The notes below the pieces were generated by a model. That model had not been told where the DNA came from. It ran no database searches and saw nothing but the letters and a program-made list of their open reading frames with translations. A DNA stretch of 64,000 bases from CAYNHQ01 sp964397255 (GTDB taxonomy: Bacteria > Bdellovibrionota_G > JALEGL01 > DATDPG01): assembly GCA_964397255.1 (NCBI GenBank), contig CAYNHQ010000001.1, forward strand, positions 434,001 to 498,000. The letters run 5' to 3'. Below, piece by piece: positions 1 to 8,494 of this stretch. The translations under genes were made by a program, and so were the position numbers. Position 1 is the first letter of the stretch. Every line of letters begins with the position of its first letter.

Positions 1-1
1 C

Positions 2-511
2 GCGAAATTGCTCACCAATTGGTCGAAGTCACTCGGAAGAGGGAAACGTCGTTTTATCGTTTGCTCCGGAGGTGGCCCGGGAATCATGGAGGCGGCGAAC
101 CGAGGCGCCAAAGAGGCCGGGGGGCTCAGCATCGGATTTAATATTTCACTTCCTTTCGAACAACACCCGAATCCATTCATTTCACCCGAACTCAATTTCG
201 AATTTCATTACTTTTTTGTTCGCAAGTATTGGTTTGCCTATATGGCCAAGGCTCTCGTTATTTTCCCAGGCGGGTTTGGAACACTCGATGAATTGACGGA
301 ATTGCTGACACTCATTCAGACCGAAAAGATTAAGAAGAAATTGCCGATTGTGATTTATGGCACCGAATACTGGAACAAAGTGATCAACTTCAGTGAAATG
401 GAGAAATGGGGCGTGTTGGGCCCGGAAGATCTCAATCTCATTCATTTCTCCGACACGCCGAAAGACGCGCTGGATTACTTAACTCAGGAACTCAAGGCCC
501 ATTATCTTTAA
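2..511 (+). CDS. LOG family protein (lysine decarboxylase-like Rossmann fold), 5' partial
   Basis: The frame is open to the left edge, so the N-terminus is missing. The protein shows the glycine-rich GGGPGIMEAANRGA segment and the PGGFGTLDE motif that define the LOG/TIGR00730 family. Members of this family bind nucleotides, and several are cytokinin-riboside 5'-monophosphate phosphoribohydrolases. The motif supports catalytic competence, but the true substrate cannot be read from the sequence. The insertion with several aromatic residues between the two motifs matches the longer bacterial LOG-like proteins rather than the short plant type. The gene converges on the minus-strand small gene at 513-809, with one base between their stop codons. 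Confidence 0.85.
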   Translation, partial: AKLLTNWSKSLGRGKRRFIVCSGGGPGIMEAANRGAKEAGGLSIGFNISLPFEQHPNPFISPELNFEFHYFFVRKYWFAYMAKALVIFPGGFGTLDELTELLTLIQTEKIKKKLPIVIYGTEYWNKVINFSEMEKWGVLGPEDLNLIHFSDTPKDALDYLTQELKAHYL

Positions 512-512
512 A

Positions 513-809
513 TCAGAGTGAAATCGTTTTGAGCGCTTTGGAAGAAGCGGTTTCCTCTTCGACCGTGGCCAGCCGTGCAAAGGTTTCTTTAATTTTCCAT
601 CGGCCTCCGGTGTCGAGTTTTGAAAATAGAGGAGCCCACTTCTCCCACGTTGCTGGATCCGTCTTTCGTTTCCACATGGCGGTAAATCGATCCCAGTCGT
701 TCATTCTCGCACAGAGAATCAATTGATTCGCGTGATTTCGTTCGTAGCGAATCTCACTCCCCTCCACGGAAAAAGAAATCTCCCCATTTTCAAAGGAGGT
801 CAGTTCCAT
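513..809 (-). CDS. Small hypothetical protein downstream of pyruvate kinase
   Basis: This 98-residue protein is not recognised. It has no signal peptide or membrane segment, and its central part is rich in Trp and Arg (residues ~35-70, with several WK/WE pairs). Its ATG lies 2 bases after the pyruvate kinase stop, with a plausible GGAAAG ribosome site inside the end of pyk, so it looks translationally coupled as the last gene of that operon. It fills the gap to the convergent LOG gene exactly, which supports it being real. Function unknown. Confidence 0.55.
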   Translation of the reverse strand: MELTSFENGEISFSVEGSEIRYERNHANQLILCARMNDWDRFTAMWKRKTDPATWEKWAPLFSKLDTGGRWKIKETFARLATVEEETASSKALKTISL

Positions 810-811
810 GC

Positions 812-2248
812 TCAGTGCTTTCCCGAAAGAGTGTCACCGATCTGGTGAATTTTCATCAGATTGGTCGCCCCGCTTGTCAACCTTGTTCCCGCCACGAGAA
901 TCACACGATCTTTCATTTTAAGTCCCGCATTTTTCATGAGGACCTGATCTCCGGATCGAATCATTTCGTCCACATTCCGCCCCCGGGGGCTGACCAGCGC
1001 CCGTACTCCCCAAATAAGCGACAGCCGACGAAATGTATTGGAATCCGGGGTAAGCGCAAACACCGGTACAATGGGCCGGAGTTTGGAGAGAGCAATCGCC
1101 GTGGAGCCCGTCTTTGTATACGTGACTATGGCTTTGTGCACTCCCGGCGAACAAATCCGCTTCACGGCTTGAAGGACCGCATGTGTATCCGACGGAGAAT
1201 TTTCGATTTCCTTCGGCCTCCAACCAAAGGCGGGATGCTCTTCCGCGCGTTCGATGATTTCAGCCATCGTTCGAATGGTTTCAATGGGATGTTCTCCGGC
1301 CGCCGTCTCATTTGAAAGCATCACCGCATCGGAGCCGTCCCAAATGGCATTGGCGACATCTGTGGTCTCTGCGCGTGTGGGGCGCGGGTTGTGAATCATG
1401 GAATCCAGCATCTGTGTGGCTGTAATAACCGGAACCGCTTTTTCAAATGCACGATGGATCAAATTCTTTTGAACGACAGGTACTTCGGAAGAAGGCACTT
1501 CCACACCCAGATCCCCCCGCGCGATCATGATTCCGTTCGAAGCGTCAAGAATGGAATCAATATGTTTGAGAGCCTCCGGTTTTTCGATTTTAGCGATGAT
1601 CGGAATCGGATGTTTGAGTGAGGCGAGAATTTTACGAGCCACGCCGATATCATTCGCGCGTTGGACGAATGAGAGCGCGACAAAGTCGACATCCTGTTTG
1701 GCGGCGAACCGAAGCGCCTCTTTGTCCCGTTCCGTAACGGCGGGTATGGGTAAATGGCGACCCGGTAAATTAATTCCCTTATGCTCGCCCAACTCTCCTC
1801 CGGTGACGACGCGGCAATGAATGTTTTTTCTCTCGACCCGAATCACTCGAAGTTCGAGAAGGCCGTCGGCAAGGAGAATTCGATCTCCTGAACGGACAAA
1901 CCGTGGGAGATTCTTGTAAAGAAGAGGTATCACTTCCTCCGTTCCCAAAACGTCCCGCGTCGTCAGGATGCAATGGGCCCCATGTTGAAGGGTAACAGGG
2001 CTGCCCATGTAGAGATTTCCCGTCCGAAGTTTGGGGCCGGGGAGATCCGCTAAAATGCCGATGGGACGATCGATCGCCTTGGCGCATTTTCGTACCAAAC
2101 GGATGGCGCTTGCATGTTCATCCAAGGTGCCGTGTGAAAAATTAAACCTTACCACATCCACACCGGCGTGAAGCGCTCGTTTGACCATGGCAGGCGAAGA
2201 CGTCGCCGGCCCCAATGTCGCTACGATTTTTGTTCTTCGAAACCTCAT
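812..2248 (-). CDS. pyk: Pyruvate kinase
   Basis: This gives the last ATP-forming step of glycolysis, phosphoenolpyruvate + ADP to pyruvate + ATP. At 478 residues it has the normal bacterial length. The N-terminal RRTKIVATLGPA segment, the catalytic-site IAKIEKPEAL stretch, the MIARGDLGVEVP signature and the DGSDAVMLSNETA segment are all intact. A C-terminal domain of normal size is present. The ATG overlaps the stop of the upstream dehydrogenase (ATGA), so the SDR gene, pyk and the 98-residue gene form one minus-strand operon. Nothing appears damaged. Confidence 0.95.
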   Translation of the reverse strand: MRFRRTKIVATLGPATSSPAMVKRALHAGVDVVRFNFSHGTLDEHASAIRLVRKCAKAIDRPIGILADLPGPKLRTGNLYMGSPVTLQHGAHCILTTRDVLGTEEVIPLLYKNLPRFVRSGDRILLADGLLELRVIRVERKNIHCRVVTGGELGEHKGINLPGRHLPIPAVTERDKEALRFAAKQDVDFVALSFVQRANDIGVARKILASLKHPIPIIAKIEKPEALKHIDSILDASNGIMIARGDLGVEVPSSEVPVVQKNLIHRAFEKAVPVITATQMLDSMIHNPRPTRAETTDVANAIWDGSDAVMLSNETAAGEHPIETIRTMAEIIERAEEHPAFGWRPKEIENSPSDTHAVLQAVKRICSPGVHKAIVTYTKTGSTAIALSKLRPIVPVFALTPDSNTFRRLSLIWGVRALVSPRGRNVDEMIRSGDQVLMKNAGLKMKDRVILVAGTRLTSGATNLMKIHQIGDTLSGKH

Positions 2249-3066
2249 ATCGGGGCTTTCATTCGTTTCGCCACAACTCGATAAACCATCTCATCGCAAA
2301 ATGTGGGCGATAGCTTTTGCATGGCCAAGAGAAATTTTCCCGGAAGTGTCAGCATCACTCGCCTTTTGCGCCTCTCCACTGCGGATAAAATGACTTTCCC
2401 CACCTTCTCGGCCGACATCGCCCACTGATGTTGATACGGGGGCGAAATTCCGGCCCGGGTGGCGTTTTTCTGAAAATCAGTTGTCGTGAGCCCAGGACAA
2501 ATCAAAGAAACATCTATTCCGTAAGGACGGACTTCAAGTCGGAGTCCCTCATCGAAGGCATTCATCGCGAATTTCGTCATGCAGTAGGCGGTGACAAATG
2601 GAAACGCCCGGCGGGAAATAACAGTGGAGACGTTCACGATGTGCCCTCGCTTGGCTTGTTTCATGTGCGGTAGCACCGCTTTGGTGCACCAAAGAGTTCC
2701 GTAAAGATTCGTCCGGAAAATGGCATCTAAATCTTCGGTGGTCAGATTCTCGACGGCGGCATAGTGACCGCGTCCCGCATTGTTGACCAACACATCGACA
2801 CGGCCAAACTCTTTGACCGAACTATAGATCAACTTTTGGCAGTCCGACTCGATTCCGACGTCGCATCGAATCGCCGTTCCCCTTCCGCCTTCCTTGGCGA
2901 TTTCCCTTACAACTTCTCGTAGGAGAGCCTCATTCCGTGCCGCAACGACGACCGACGCGCCTTTTCGGCCAAACTCGAGAGCTGCGGCCCGCCCAATTCC
3001 AAGGGAAGCGCCCGTAACCACTACGACCGTCTCTTTTCCAACGACCATGGGGGCCGACATTACCAT
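2245..3066 (-). CDS. Short-chain dehydrogenase/reductase (classical SDR)
   Basis: This is a 273-residue NAD(P)-dependent oxidoreductase with the classical SDR motifs. TGASLGIG near residue 20 binds the cofactor, NNAG forms the central sheet, an upstream Ser sits in VNVSTVIS, and YCMTK is the Tyr-xxx-Lys catalytic pair. The start at 3066 is supported by AAGGGGAG about 8 bases upstream. The C-terminal tail is basic and hydrophobic, as in the DltE/YqjQ-like subgroup that often acts on lipid-like substrates, but the substrate cannot be assigned. It is the first gene of the operon with pyk. Confidence 0.85.
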   Translation of the reverse strand: MVMSAPMVVGKETVVVVTGASLGIGRAAALEFGRKGASVVVAARNEALLREVVREIAKEGGRGTAIRCDVGIESDCQKLIYSSVKEFGRVDVLVNNAGRGHYAAVENLTTEDLDAIFRTNLYGTLWCTKAVLPHMKQAKRGHIVNVSTVISRRAFPFVTAYCMTKFAMNAFDEGLRLEVRPYGIDVSLICPGLTTTDFQKNATRAGISPPYQHQWAMSAEKVGKVILSAVERRKRRVMLTLPGKFLLAMQKLSPTFCDEMVYRVVAKRMKAPI

Positions 3067-3128
3067 TGCGAGGCTCCCCTTGCGATCTTTACGCGGGAGG
3101 GTAGTCTGCCCGCTTTCGCAAGGACGAT

Positions 3129-3929
3129 ATGAAGGAAGAATTTGAAAATTTGAAAGGGGAATGGGCGCTCATTTTGGGGGCTTCCAGCGGATTTGGCGGG
3201 GCGGCGGCTGTGCGACTTGCGAAAGCGGGGATGAACATCTGCGGTGTTCATCTCGATCGAAAAGCGACGATGGAGAATGTGGAAAAAATTATCTCCGACG
3301 TGAAATCGACGGGCCACGAAGCCCTCTTTTTTAATGTGAACGCTTCCGACCCGGAAAAGCGAAAAGAGGTGATTTCAGGCCTCACGTCAAAAGCGGGAAC
3401 GAAAGGGGTGCGGACATTTCTTCACTCCCTTGCGTTTGGAACGCTTAAGCCCTTCTTTGGACCTGAAGGCGAAGCGATTAACAAGGCTCAAATGGAAATG
3501 ACAGTCGATGTGATGGCCCACTCATTGGTGTATTGGGTGCAAGACCTAATGACCGCGAATCTCCTGAAAAATGGATCCCGAATTTTCGCTATGACGAGCG
3601 CGGGAGGCGAGCATGTGTGGCCCACCTACGGAGCGGTGTCGGCGGCAAAGGCGGCGCTTGAATCGCACATTCGCCAAATCGCTCTTGAGTTGGCGCCCAA
3701 AGGAATCACGGCGAACGCCGTTCGAGCAGGTGTCACGGATACTCCCGCGCTTCGAAAAATCCCGGGCCATGAGGAAATGATTGAATTTTCGAAGGCCCGG
3801 AATCCGGGAAAACGTTTAACCACTCCCGAAGACGTGGCGGAGGCACTCGTAGCCTTTTCGTTGCCCCACGTTCGCTGGCTTTCGGGAAATGTTCTTGGAG
3901 TAGACGGCGGCGAAAATATTGTGGGGTGA
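3129..3929 (+). CDS. FabI/FabL-like SDR (putative enoyl-ACP reductase)
   Basis: This 266-residue SDR has a modified nucleotide site (GASSGFGGAAA). The catalytic Tyr and Lys are spaced Y-x6-K (YGAVSAAK), the spacing of divergent enoyl-ACP reductases rather than the Y-x3-K of ordinary SDRs. The HSLAFG segment near residue 98 also matches the HSxAF signature of FabI/FabL. Its likely role is reduction of enoyl-ACP in fatty-acid synthesis, or a related enoyl thioester reduction. An AAGGA ribosome site precedes the ATG. It is divergent from the SDR-pyk operon and lies 8 bases upstream of greA. Whether it is the main FabI of the cell cannot be told here. Confidence 0.75.
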   Translation: MKEEFENLKGEWALILGASSGFGGAAAVRLAKAGMNICGVHLDRKATMENVEKIISDVKSTGHEALFFNVNASDPEKRKEVISGLTSKAGTKGVRTFLHSLAFGTLKPFFGPEGEAINKAQMEMTVDVMAHSLVYWVQDLMTANLLKNGSRIFAMTSAGGEHVWPTYGAVSAAKAALESHIRQIALELAPKGITANAVRAGVTDTPALRKIPGHEEMIEFSKARNPGKRLTTPEDVAEALVAFSLPHVRWLSGNVLGVDGGENIVG

Positions 3930-3937
3930 CCATCTAA

Positions 3938-4414
3938 ATGCCTGAACGTGTTCCTCTGACTGCAGCGGGCAAGATCAAACTTGTCGAAGAGCTGACTCAA
4001 CTCAAGAATGTCGAGCGTTACAAGATCGCCCGAGAAATTGAAACGGCCAGGGCCCACGGCGATTTAAGTGAGAATGCCGAGTACCACGCGGCTAAAGAAA
4101 AGCAGGGTCAGATCGAAGGAAGAATTCGCTATCTCGAAGATCTCATCTCACGCTCTGAAGTCATCGATGTTTCAAAGCATGACGGATCGAAAGTAGTCTT
4201 TGGCGTTACTGTTCGTCTCTATGATTCGAGCTCCGACAAAGAACTCAAGTACAAGATTGTCGGCGAAATCGAGGCGAATATCGACCTTGGAATGATCTCC
4301 GTGACCTCTCCGATTTCTCAAGCCCTGATCGGCAAAGAAGTAGGCGATTCCGTTACGGTTCGTGCCCCCGGTGGAATGAGGGAACTCGAGATCATCGAAA
4401 TTATTGTGGCCTAG
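3938..4414 (+). CDS. greA: Transcription elongation factor GreA
   Basis: This 158-residue protein stimulates transcript cleavage by stalled RNA polymerase. The N-terminal coiled coil carries the typical REIETARAHGDLSENAEYHA tip with its acidic residues. The C-terminal FKBP-like domain ends in the usual GKEVGD...V..PGG pattern. It lies close behind the FabI-like gene and may be co-transcribed with it. Its end overlaps the convergent PilZ gene by 4 bases. Confidence 0.95.
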   Translation: MPERVPLTAAGKIKLVEELTQLKNVERYKIAREIETARAHGDLSENAEYHAAKEKQGQIEGRIRYLEDLISRSEVIDVSKHDGSKVVFGVTVRLYDSSSDKELKYKIVGEIEANIDLGMISVTSPISQALIGKEVGDSVTVRAPGGMRELEIIEIIVA

Positions 4415-4788
4415 GCTGAATATGCTTGGGTGAGAAGATCGCGAAGTATAGCCATTCCGCTCTGCGAGAAGTCCGTAAACATGACCCCCATCCCCTCCAT
4501 CTTTCCAGTCGCCCCGTCCGATTGATGCCGAACCACCTGCGCCCAAAGCTTAAGGGACGATCCGCTCTTTTCTCCCAACTGAAACTCCACCTCCATAATC
4601 GTACCGACCGAAAGCACATTTTCAGTAGTAATAAAGAGGCCCCCGGGGCTCCAATTTCCGATTTCCTCAGTCCGCATCTCGCCCCCGACGATTCGGAGGG
4701 TTACCGGGCGCTGAAGCGGAACGCGCCTATAGAGGCGTTCATTCTTGAGTTGCTTCCAACCGTCGCGCAGTCTTTCCATCAGGTTCAT
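4411..4788 (-). CDS. PilZ domain protein
   Basis: This 125-residue protein consists essentially of a PilZ domain, the c-di-GMP-binding fold. The segment YRRVPLQRPVTL supplies the RxxxR-like first motif, and NWSPGGLF supplies the (D/N)xSxxG motif. A short amphipathic helix precedes the domain. No output domain is fused, so it would act by binding a partner. It is one of three PilZ proteins in the window. It stands alone between the convergent greA and the divergent zinc-ribbon gene. Confidence 0.8.
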   Translation of the reverse strand: MNLMERLRDGWKQLKNERLYRRVPLQRPVTLRIVGGEMRTEEIGNWSPGGLFITTENVLSVGTIMEVEFQLGEKSGSSLKLWAQVVRHQSDGATGKMEGMGVMFTDFSQSGMAILRDLLTQAYSA

Positions 4789-4844
4789 AAAACGAGTATG
4801 CCTTTTTGGCGGGAAAAGTGAAACGTGTTATGAAGGCGCCCGCC

Positions 4845-5036
4845 ATGAGCCAACCCCCTACGATCAAATGTATGAAGTGTCAGGCGGAACTCCCTACCGA
4901 GGCTCGGTTCTGCACACAATGTGGCGCTCCGGTGGTTCTGGCGGGAAACGCGGATTCCAAAGTCACGTTCGTTCAAAATATTCTATTGGTGACCATCGCC
5001 TTTCTTCTCGCCGTGTTGGTTTATCAGGGAGCATAA
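4845..5036 (+). CDS. Small zinc-ribbon membrane protein
   Basis: This 63-residue protein has an N-terminal zinc ribbon formed by two Cys-x2-Cys knuckles (CMKC and CTQC). A C-terminal hydrophobic helix of about 20 residues (ILLVTIAFLLAVLVY) probably anchors it in the inner membrane. The ATG at 4845 is chosen because GAAGG lies 8 bases upstream; an in-frame ATG at 4830 and a TTG at 4806 lack this. The TAA stop is directly followed by the ATG of proline dehydrogenase, so the two are probably translated together. Function unknown. Confidence 0.65.
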   Translation: MSQPPTIKCMKCQAELPTEARFCTQCGAPVVLAGNADSKVTFVQNILLVTIAFLLAVLVYQGA

Positions 5037-5885
5037 ATGGGACATCTGGCCTACGTCGCACGCCGCTTTGTAGCCGGAGAAAAAATGGATCAGGCGATGG
5101 AAGCCGTTCGACTGTTGAACCTGGACGGACTCGTAGCCACACTCGATTTTCTCGGCGAGAATGTGATGACCACCGAAGAAGCGAAAGCTTCGGCCGACGA
5201 GTATATCGCGCTCCTAGATCAAATCGCCCGGTCGGGAGTGAAAAGCAATGTATCCATTAAGCTCACGGCGATGGGCCTCGATATCAGCGACGCATTTGTG
5301 CTGGAGAATGTGGGGCGGATTTTAGAGAGGGCGAAGAAGCTCAATAATTTTGTGCGAATCGATATGGAAGGTTCGCCATACACCGAGCGAACGATCCAAG
5401 TGTTCCGGACCCTTCGTGAGAAATATGACAATGTCGGAGTGGTTTTGCAGGCCTACTTGCATCGGAGCGAAGAAGACGCCCGAAAACTTGCCGCTATTCA
5501 AGCTCCGATACGTGTTTGCAAGGGGGCTTACAAAGAACCGGCCTCCATTGCTTACCAAAGCATGGATCAGATTCGTGAGAGTTACAAAGCGATGGTTCAA
5601 ATTCTTCTGAAAGGAAAGTCAAGAGTGGGTATCGCTACGCATGACGAAAGGCTCATTCGTTGGGCATTGGAATGGACCGCGAAAGAAAATATTCCGCGTG
5701 ATCAATTCGAATTCCAAATGCTCTATGGCCTTCGCCGCGCCAGAGGCCGTGAATTGGCTCGGCAGGGCTACACTGTTCGGTCCTACGTTCCCTACGGAAC
5801 GCATTGGTTTCCCTATTTTGTTCGCCGCCTCCGCGAGCGGAAAGAAAACGTCTTCTTTGTCCTTCGTTCCCTCGTCGCCGATTAA
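5037..5885 (+). CDS. Proline dehydrogenase (monofunctional)
   Basis: This 282-residue FAD enzyme would oxidise proline to 1-pyrroline-5-carboxylate and pass electrons to the quinone pool. The (beta/alpha)8 barrel core is visible: SIKLTAMG near residue 75, VRIDMEGS, the RVCKGAYKEP strand, FQMLYG, and the C-terminal YVPYGTHW and RRLRERKENV segments that hold substrate and flavin. It is the short monofunctional type, without the PutA aldehyde dehydrogenase domain. The partner P5C dehydrogenase is not in this window. Its ATG follows the zinc-ribbon stop without a gap. Confidence 0.92.
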   Translation: MGHLAYVARRFVAGEKMDQAMEAVRLLNLDGLVATLDFLGENVMTTEEAKASADEYIALLDQIARSGVKSNVSIKLTAMGLDISDAFVLENVGRILERAKKLNNFVRIDMEGSPYTERTIQVFRTLREKYDNVGVVLQAYLHRSEEDARKLAAIQAPIRVCKGAYKEPASIAYQSMDQIRESYKAMVQILLKGKSRVGIATHDERLIRWALEWTAKENIPRDQFEFQMLYGLRRARGRELARQGYTVRSYVPYGTHWFPYFVRRLRERKENVFFVLRSLVAD

Positions 5886-5958
5886 TGCGGACGGTGGGTT
5901 GGCGAGGAGACTTCGGTCGAAACAAAAATCAGAGGTCGGACCCAGGGAATATAAGGGT

Positions 5959-6618
5959 CTAAGTATTTCTCACGAATGGAATTGACTGAGCGGCCGACGC
6001 GTTGTTTCGCATTTTCAAATTGCTCTCGAGATGGAATCCAAAAATTGCGTCCCTCCACTCCATAAAAATCACCGTTGAGAGGTTCGAGCTTCGAATGACC
6101 TTTTGCTCAAAGATCGTCCATCCGGATCCCGTCGTGGGGAGAGCTGCATTATTAATATCCAAGAGTTCATTGGCATTTTTGACATGAATGGACTCTGCAA
6201 GAATCCAGAGAACTTCCTCTGAATCGATGTCAATCAGCTGGGGTGAAGTGGGAACCGTACCGGGAGCCAGATCGCGCTCCCATCGCGAGGAATAAAGGCA
6301 ACGGATCTCATCTTTCCTTTTTTCCCACACATCCATTTGTCGGAGAGCCCGGAAAACGAGGGCGTATCTAATGGATCCATCCGAATGCTGATCTATGCCT
6401 CTTCGTAAAAACATCTCGTTCGATCCGGCCAACCCAATGGCGATGTCTTCTAAGCCATCTCCATCGAAGTCCCCCTTTGCCGCAAATGTGGGCGGAGTTC
6501 GATATTGGGTTAAAATTGTGCGTGAGACTTTTTCCATCGGACCATAGTGCTGCCCGTAGACAAACGTCGACCATAGCACTGCTGCCAGCCCATAGGGCCA
6601 GCCCCCCCTTCGCAGCAT
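5959..6618 (-). CDS. Secreted hypothetical protein with one FG-GAP/EF-hand-like motif
   Basis: The 219-residue product starts with a signal-peptide-like segment (GLAAVLWSTFVYG, residues ~10-22) and contains one DFDGDGLEDIAIG motif. This is the Asp-rich calcium loop of FG-GAP/VCBS repeats. No further repeat is obvious, so it is too short to form a full beta-propeller. The remainder has no recognised domain. It is the last gene of the minus-strand run that starts with the cobalamin adenosyltransferase, 52 bases after the EamA-like gene. Function unknown. Confidence 0.5.
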   Translation of the reverse strand: MLRRGGWPYGLAAVLWSTFVYGQHYGPMEKVSRTILTQYRTPPTFAAKGDFDGDGLEDIAIGLAGSNEMFLRRGIDQHSDGSIRYALVFRALRQMDVWEKRKDEIRCLYSSRWERDLAPGTVPTSPQLIDIDSEEVLWILAESIHVKNANELLDINNAALPTTGSGWTIFEQKVIRSSNLSTVIFMEWRDAIFGFHLESNLKMRNNASAAQSIPFVRNT

Positions 6619-6670
6619 GACGAAGTTCCCCCTTCAAAATTGAGAGTACGGAACGTGAGAATTTCGTCAA

Positions 6671-7204
6671 TCAGAAAAATGAAGCCGTGGCGATATAGCC
6701 GCAAATTATGATAAGAAGGGCCCCTCCCAGCGTAGATAAACCGGGCTGTTCGCGGAAGAAGATCATTCCCAACACAAACGAAAGAGTGGGTTTTACGATG
6801 AGTGCGACGCCGAGAGTAAAGAAAGGGAGAAGATAAAACACTTTTTGGGGAGTTTTCTCATGAGAAAAAAATCCTGACAGAAGAGCCACGAAAATAGGCG
6901 CGGTAGAAATTAAGACGGTCGCATTCCCCAAAGGAATTCTTGCCGTGGCGTACACCCCGCAACAGAGACCCGCGAAGCCGGTCAGACTCCGGCTGATGAG
7001 AAATAGGGAATTGTTCCCCTTGAGCGTTCGCTCTCGCTGCCAGCCGATTAGGACCAACATGGGAAGGGCCACCGCGGATCTGAAAAAAACGGTCTGCCAA
7101 AGGTTGGCTTGGGAAGCGGCCGCCTTGAAACAGGCGCTCATTCCCGCAAAGAAAAGCGCGGAGAGAACCATCAACCGAATGCCCGCCCAACGATTTGGTT
7201 TCAC
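6671..7204 (-). CDS. EamA-family (DMT) transporter, probably internally deleted
   Basis: The first 138 residues are a complete first EamA repeat with about five membrane helices (from LMVLSALFFAGMSACF to FTLGVALIVKP). The text then jumps directly to TLSFVLGMIFFREQPGLSTL and GALLIIICGY. In a normal EamA exporter of ~290 residues this is the very end of the second repeat. About 110 residues, or four helices, are missing without loss of frame. The junction lies near bases 6,785-6,795. The gene starts with GTG 6 bases after the pilin-like gene. It may be a non-functional relic or a shortened variant. Confidence 0.65.
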   Translation of the reverse strand: MKPNRWAGIRLMVLSALFFAGMSACFKAAASQANLWQTVFFRSAVALPMLVLIGWQRERTLKGNNSLFLISRSLTGFAGLCCGVYATARIPLGNATVLISTAPIFVALLSGFFSHEKTPQKVFYLLPFFTLGVALIVKPTLSFVLGMIFFREQPGLSTLGGALLIIICGYIATASFF

Positions 7205-7210
7205 GGGACT

Positions 7211-7840
7211 CTACTCAATCACTTTCGCTATCGTAGCGAGATAGGGAAGAGTAGAGCCGTATGAAACCACCACCACCCCCTGCATAATCTGTCGCCGTCC
7301 CAAATTGTCGGTGTGAATGCTCGTCACCAAATAAATTGCGTTTGTCGCAGCCGACGGATTGTCGGCTTTTCGAGCCAAGATCACCTGAGTGTCAGGTAGA
7401 TTGGTTCCCATGAAATTACAGATTACATTGGATGTAGCACCCGACACAGTTGACGGAAGGTCCTGGTCTTTGTTAGCCGCAAAGACCCCGCAAGGAGGAT
7501 TGGCATCGGCCCCTGTTACACACCCTGGATTATCCGGAACGCAGGGGCCACCTGATGTATTTGTGGTTAGAAATGTCTTTTGCTTGGGTTGGGCGGGACT
7601 ACTTGTGTTCATCGAATCATTGTTGGCCCAAATTTGTTGTATTCGAAGTGCCGACATACGAATGGCGTCTTCTGCGGAATTTTGATTTGCGAAAATGGAC
7701 CGATAATTACCCGAACGGAGGAGGCCGCCGCTCGTGGTGTTGAGAGACCATACTCCCAAGAGCGACATCATGACCAATAACAGGAGAACGACGACGAGCA
7801 TGAAGCCGCTTTCCCGTCGGAGGCGAATCATTTTGTCCAT
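7211..7840 (-). CDS. PilX-like minor pilin (type IV pilus-type prepilin)
   Basis: The N-terminus has the prepilin pattern: a short basic leader (RLRRESG), then a phenylalanine and a hydrophobic helix MLVVVLLLLVMMSLLGVWSL. The Glu normally at position 5 of the mature pilin is not evident, as in PilX/PilK-type minor pilins. The rest of the 209 residues is a soluble domain with four cysteines (CVPDNPGC, CG, C) that may form disulfides. No other pilus gene is adjacent. The gene overlaps the end of the adenosyltransferase by 13 bases, so it belongs to that transcript. Confidence 0.6.
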   Translation of the reverse strand: MDKMIRLRRESGFMLVVVLLLLVMMSLLGVWSLNTTSGGLLRSGNYRSIFANQNSAEDAIRMSALRIQQIWANNDSMNTSSPAQPKQKTFLTTNTSGGPCVPDNPGCVTGADANPPCGVFAANKDQDLPSTVSGATSNVICNFMGTNLPDTQVILARKADNPSAATNAIYLVTSIHTDNLGRRQIMQGVVVVSYGSTLPYLATIAKVIE

Positions 7841-8376
7841 GGAATGTCTTTTTCACCCGCACGACGATTTTCCAGTCGGGCCATGACAAAGAGCCAGTCG
7901 GAGAGCCGATTGACATAGACGATCGTTTCAGGATTGACTCTCCCTTTGCGCAAGAGCGCGGCTAAAGGGCGCTCAGCCCGTCGGCATACGGTACGGGCCA
8001 AATGGAGCCAGGCCGCCGAACGCGCTCCTCCCGGCAAAATAAATTGCGTAAGAGGCGTGAGCTCTTTTTCCGCCCCATCGATTTCATCTTCCAATCGGCA
8101 AATCGCTTTCCCTTCGATGCGATCAACTTTGTTCTTGGTATTTGGATCATCCCAGGGGGTGGCGAGATCCGCGCCGAGTTGAAAAAGTTCGTTTTGAATC
8201 CTTCCTATTTTCTCATTCAATTCCTTAATCAGGCCTTCGGCCCCTGCAAGGCCCAGAACAGAATTGAGTTCATCCACCGTTCCGTAGACTTCCAAAATAG
8301 GATCGTCTTTCGGCAGGCGACGGCCCGAATAAAGGCCCGTTTCACCTTGGTCTCCGGTTTTGGTGTAAATCTTCAC
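7828..8376 (-). CDS. Cob(I)alamin adenosyltransferase, PduO type
   Basis: This 182-residue protein transfers the adenosyl group of ATP to cob(I)alamin, making coenzyme B12. The N-terminal MKIYTKTGDQGETGLYSG signature binds ATP. The helical-bundle residues are present: YGTVDELNS, then LPGG..SAAWLHLARTVCRRAER, and the final VYVNRLSDWLF. The functional link is plain: the B12-dependent ribonucleotide reductase at 8,795-11,584 needs this cofactor. It heads the minus-strand run through the pilin-like, EamA-like and FG-GAP genes. Confidence 0.92.
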   Translation of the reverse strand: MKIYTKTGDQGETGLYSGRRLPKDDPILEVYGTVDELNSVLGLAGAEGLIKELNEKIGRIQNELFQLGADLATPWDDPNTKNKVDRIEGKAICRLEDEIDGAEKELTPLTQFILPGGARSAAWLHLARTVCRRAERPLAALLRKGRVNPETIVYVNRLSDWLFVMARLENRRAGEKDIPWTK

Positions 8377-8494
8377 CCACTCTCATCGTATCATCGAATT
8401 CCGGGAGGAAGGAGTTTCGAAAAAATGCCAAATTTTTTGAAGGATGCGGCAAATCCTGTTAGCTTCCCCCTGCAGAAACGGAGGACCGCCACCC

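Noticed and set aside
791..925. Plus-strand AAAGGAGG followed by an ATG at 809 and a 38-codon ORF
   Set aside because: It runs antisense through the end of pyk and the start of the small minus-strand gene. The good ribosome site is chance, and the peptide shows no family features.
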